From Pseudomonadota bacterium (GTDB taxonomy: Bacteria; Pseudomonadota; Alphaproteobacteria; UBA8366; JADFVY01), in the NCBI GenBank assembly GCA_030671915.1, contig DAOVHN010000213.1, positions 1-5,277 of the forward strand: a DNA stretch of 5,277 nucleotides, written 5' to 3'. Under the pieces are notes generated by a model, which saw nothing but the letters and a program-made list of their open reading frames with translations, was not told the origin of the DNA and did no database searches. A program made the position numbers and the translations under genes. Below, piece after piece: positions 4,408 to 5,277 of this stretch. The stretch's first letter is position 1; the number at the start of each line of letters is the position of its first letter.

Positions 4408-5277
4408 ATGGAGCTGATTGAAGGTCTCACATTCGACGACGTTCTGCTGCAACCGGCCGCGTCCGCGGTCCTGCCGGGCCAGGCGGATACCCGCACCAGG
4501 CTGACAAACAGCATAGAGCTGGGCATACCGCTGATATCTTCCGCCATGGACACGGTGACGGAATGCAATATGGCGATCGCCATGGCCCAGGCTGGCGGCA
4601 TCGGCGTGATCCACAAGAACATGGATTTCGAGCGCCAGGCCGAGGAGGTCCGCCGGGTCAAGCGCTACGAATCGGGCATGGTGGTGAACCCGATCACCAT
4701 CAATCCGGACCAGAGCCTCGCCGATGCGTTGCTACTGATGGCCGATCACGGCATTTCCGGAATACCCGTTGTGACCAGGCGCAGCAACCGGCTGGTCGGG
4801 ATCCTGACCAACCGCGATGTCCGCTTTGCCGACAATCCGAACCAGCCGGTCAAGGAACTGATGACCAAGCGCGGGCTGGTGACGGTGAAGGAAGGCGTCG
4901 ATAGCGAAGAGGCGCGCCGCCTGCTGCACAAGCACCGGATCGAAAAGCTGCTGGTGGTCGATGACAACCGCCAATGCGTCGGCCTGATCACGGTGAAGGA
5001 TATCCAAAAGTCCGAAAAATTCCCGAATGCCTGCAAGGACGAACAGGGCCGCCTGCGCGCCGCTGCGGCGAGCGGCGTGGGCCCGGACGGGCTGGCCCGC
5101 GCCGAGGCGCTGATCGACGCGGGCGTCGACGTGGTGGTGGTCGATACCGCCCACGGCCACAGCAAGGGCGTCCTCCAGGCGGTCAGCCAGATCAAGAAAC
5201 TGAGCAACCGGACCCAGATCATCGCCGGTAATATCGCGACCAAGGAAGGCGCCCAGGCGCTGATCGACGCCGGCGCC
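4408..5277 (+). CDS. guaB: IMP dehydrogenase GuaB, N-terminal 290 residues (3' end outside window)
   Basis: GuaB oxidises IMP to XMP with NAD+, the committed step of guanine nucleotide synthesis, in the cytoplasm as a tetramer or octamer. The frame starts at ATG 4408 and stays open to the right edge. Recognisable parts are GLTFDDVLLQP (residues 6-16), the SSAMDTVTE loop (44-52), GGIGVIHKN (63-71) and a Bateman module of two CBS domains (about 92-202). The CBS domains carry ISGIPVV, LVGILTNRDVRF, LLVVDDNRQCVGLITVKDI and ESGMVVNPI at the entry. The barrel resumes with GRLRAAAASGVG (214-225), VVVVDTAHGHS (242-252, Asp246 in the NAD region) and AGNIAT near 272-277. The usual family length is about 490 residues, so some 200 are missing, including the catalytic Cys loop and the mobile flap. 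I see no frameshift or missing motif in the part present. It diverges from the acidic exported protein gene. Confidence 0.97.
   Translation, partial: MELIEGLTFDDVLLQPAASAVLPGQADTRTRLTNSIELGIPLISSAMDTVTECNMAIAMAQAGGIGVIHKNMDFERQAEEVRRVKRYESGMVVNPITINPDQSLADALLLMADHGISGIPVVTRRSNRLVGILTNRDVRFADNPNQPVKELMTKRGLVTVKEGVDSEEARRLLHKHRIEKLLVVDDNRQCVGLITVKDIQKSEKFPNACKDEQGRLRAAAASGVGPDGLARAEALIDAGVDVVVVDTAHGHSKGVLQAVSQIKKLSNRTQIIAGNIATKEGAQALIDAGA

Noticed and set aside
4732..5160. Minus-strand open frames opposite guaB
   Set aside because: Shadow frames of IMP dehydrogenase, whose + strand translation is continuous and conserved.

Overview
The window is high-GC chromosomal DNA from an alphaproteobacterium, possibly Rhodospirillales. 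I base this on protein resemblance, codon use and gene order; the order-level guess is weak. It is a mostly housekeeping region: dense genes on the + strand, a tRNA, and a short minus-strand accessory block in the middle.

Layout. (1) Positions 1-393 hold the C-terminal part of a 3-hydroxyacyl-CoA dehydrogenase-type gene (+). It converges on a tRNA-Gln(CTG) gene on the minus strand (438-511). A symmetrical hairpin terminator between them (401-430) can serve both. (2) A tight + strand cluster follows: a Ppx/GppA phosphatase (666-1748), the 23S rRNA 2'-O-methyltransferase RlmE (1735-2451) and a HIT-family nucleotide-binding protein (2448-2867). Successive genes overlap by 14 and 4 bases, so they are probably co-transcribed and translationally coupled. 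(3) A 102-base convergent gap (2868-2969) carries a short sequence resembling a dispersed intergenic repeat. (4) Two minus-strand genes follow: a host-attachment/baeRF-like protein (2970-3416), and an unrecognised, exported, very acidic coiled-coil protein that contains no arginine and no cysteine (3548-4252). The exported gene has its own Shine-Dalgarno site, a candidate promoter and a strong terminator. (5) A 155-base divergent promoter region leads to guaB (IMP dehydrogenase, +), which runs off the right edge with 290 codons present.

Functionally, Ppx/GppA (polyphosphate and pppGpp), RlmE (ribosome maturation) and GuaB (guanine nucleotide synthesis) connect loosely through growth control. 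From memory, alphaproteobacteria often keep ppx-rlmE near guaB, so the HIT and minus-strand genes look like lineage-specific occupants of that interval. I found no CRISPR array, insertion sequence, phage gene or recognisable defence system. The least explained element is the acidic exported protein with its AT-rich upstream dyad and tandem 3' hairpins.
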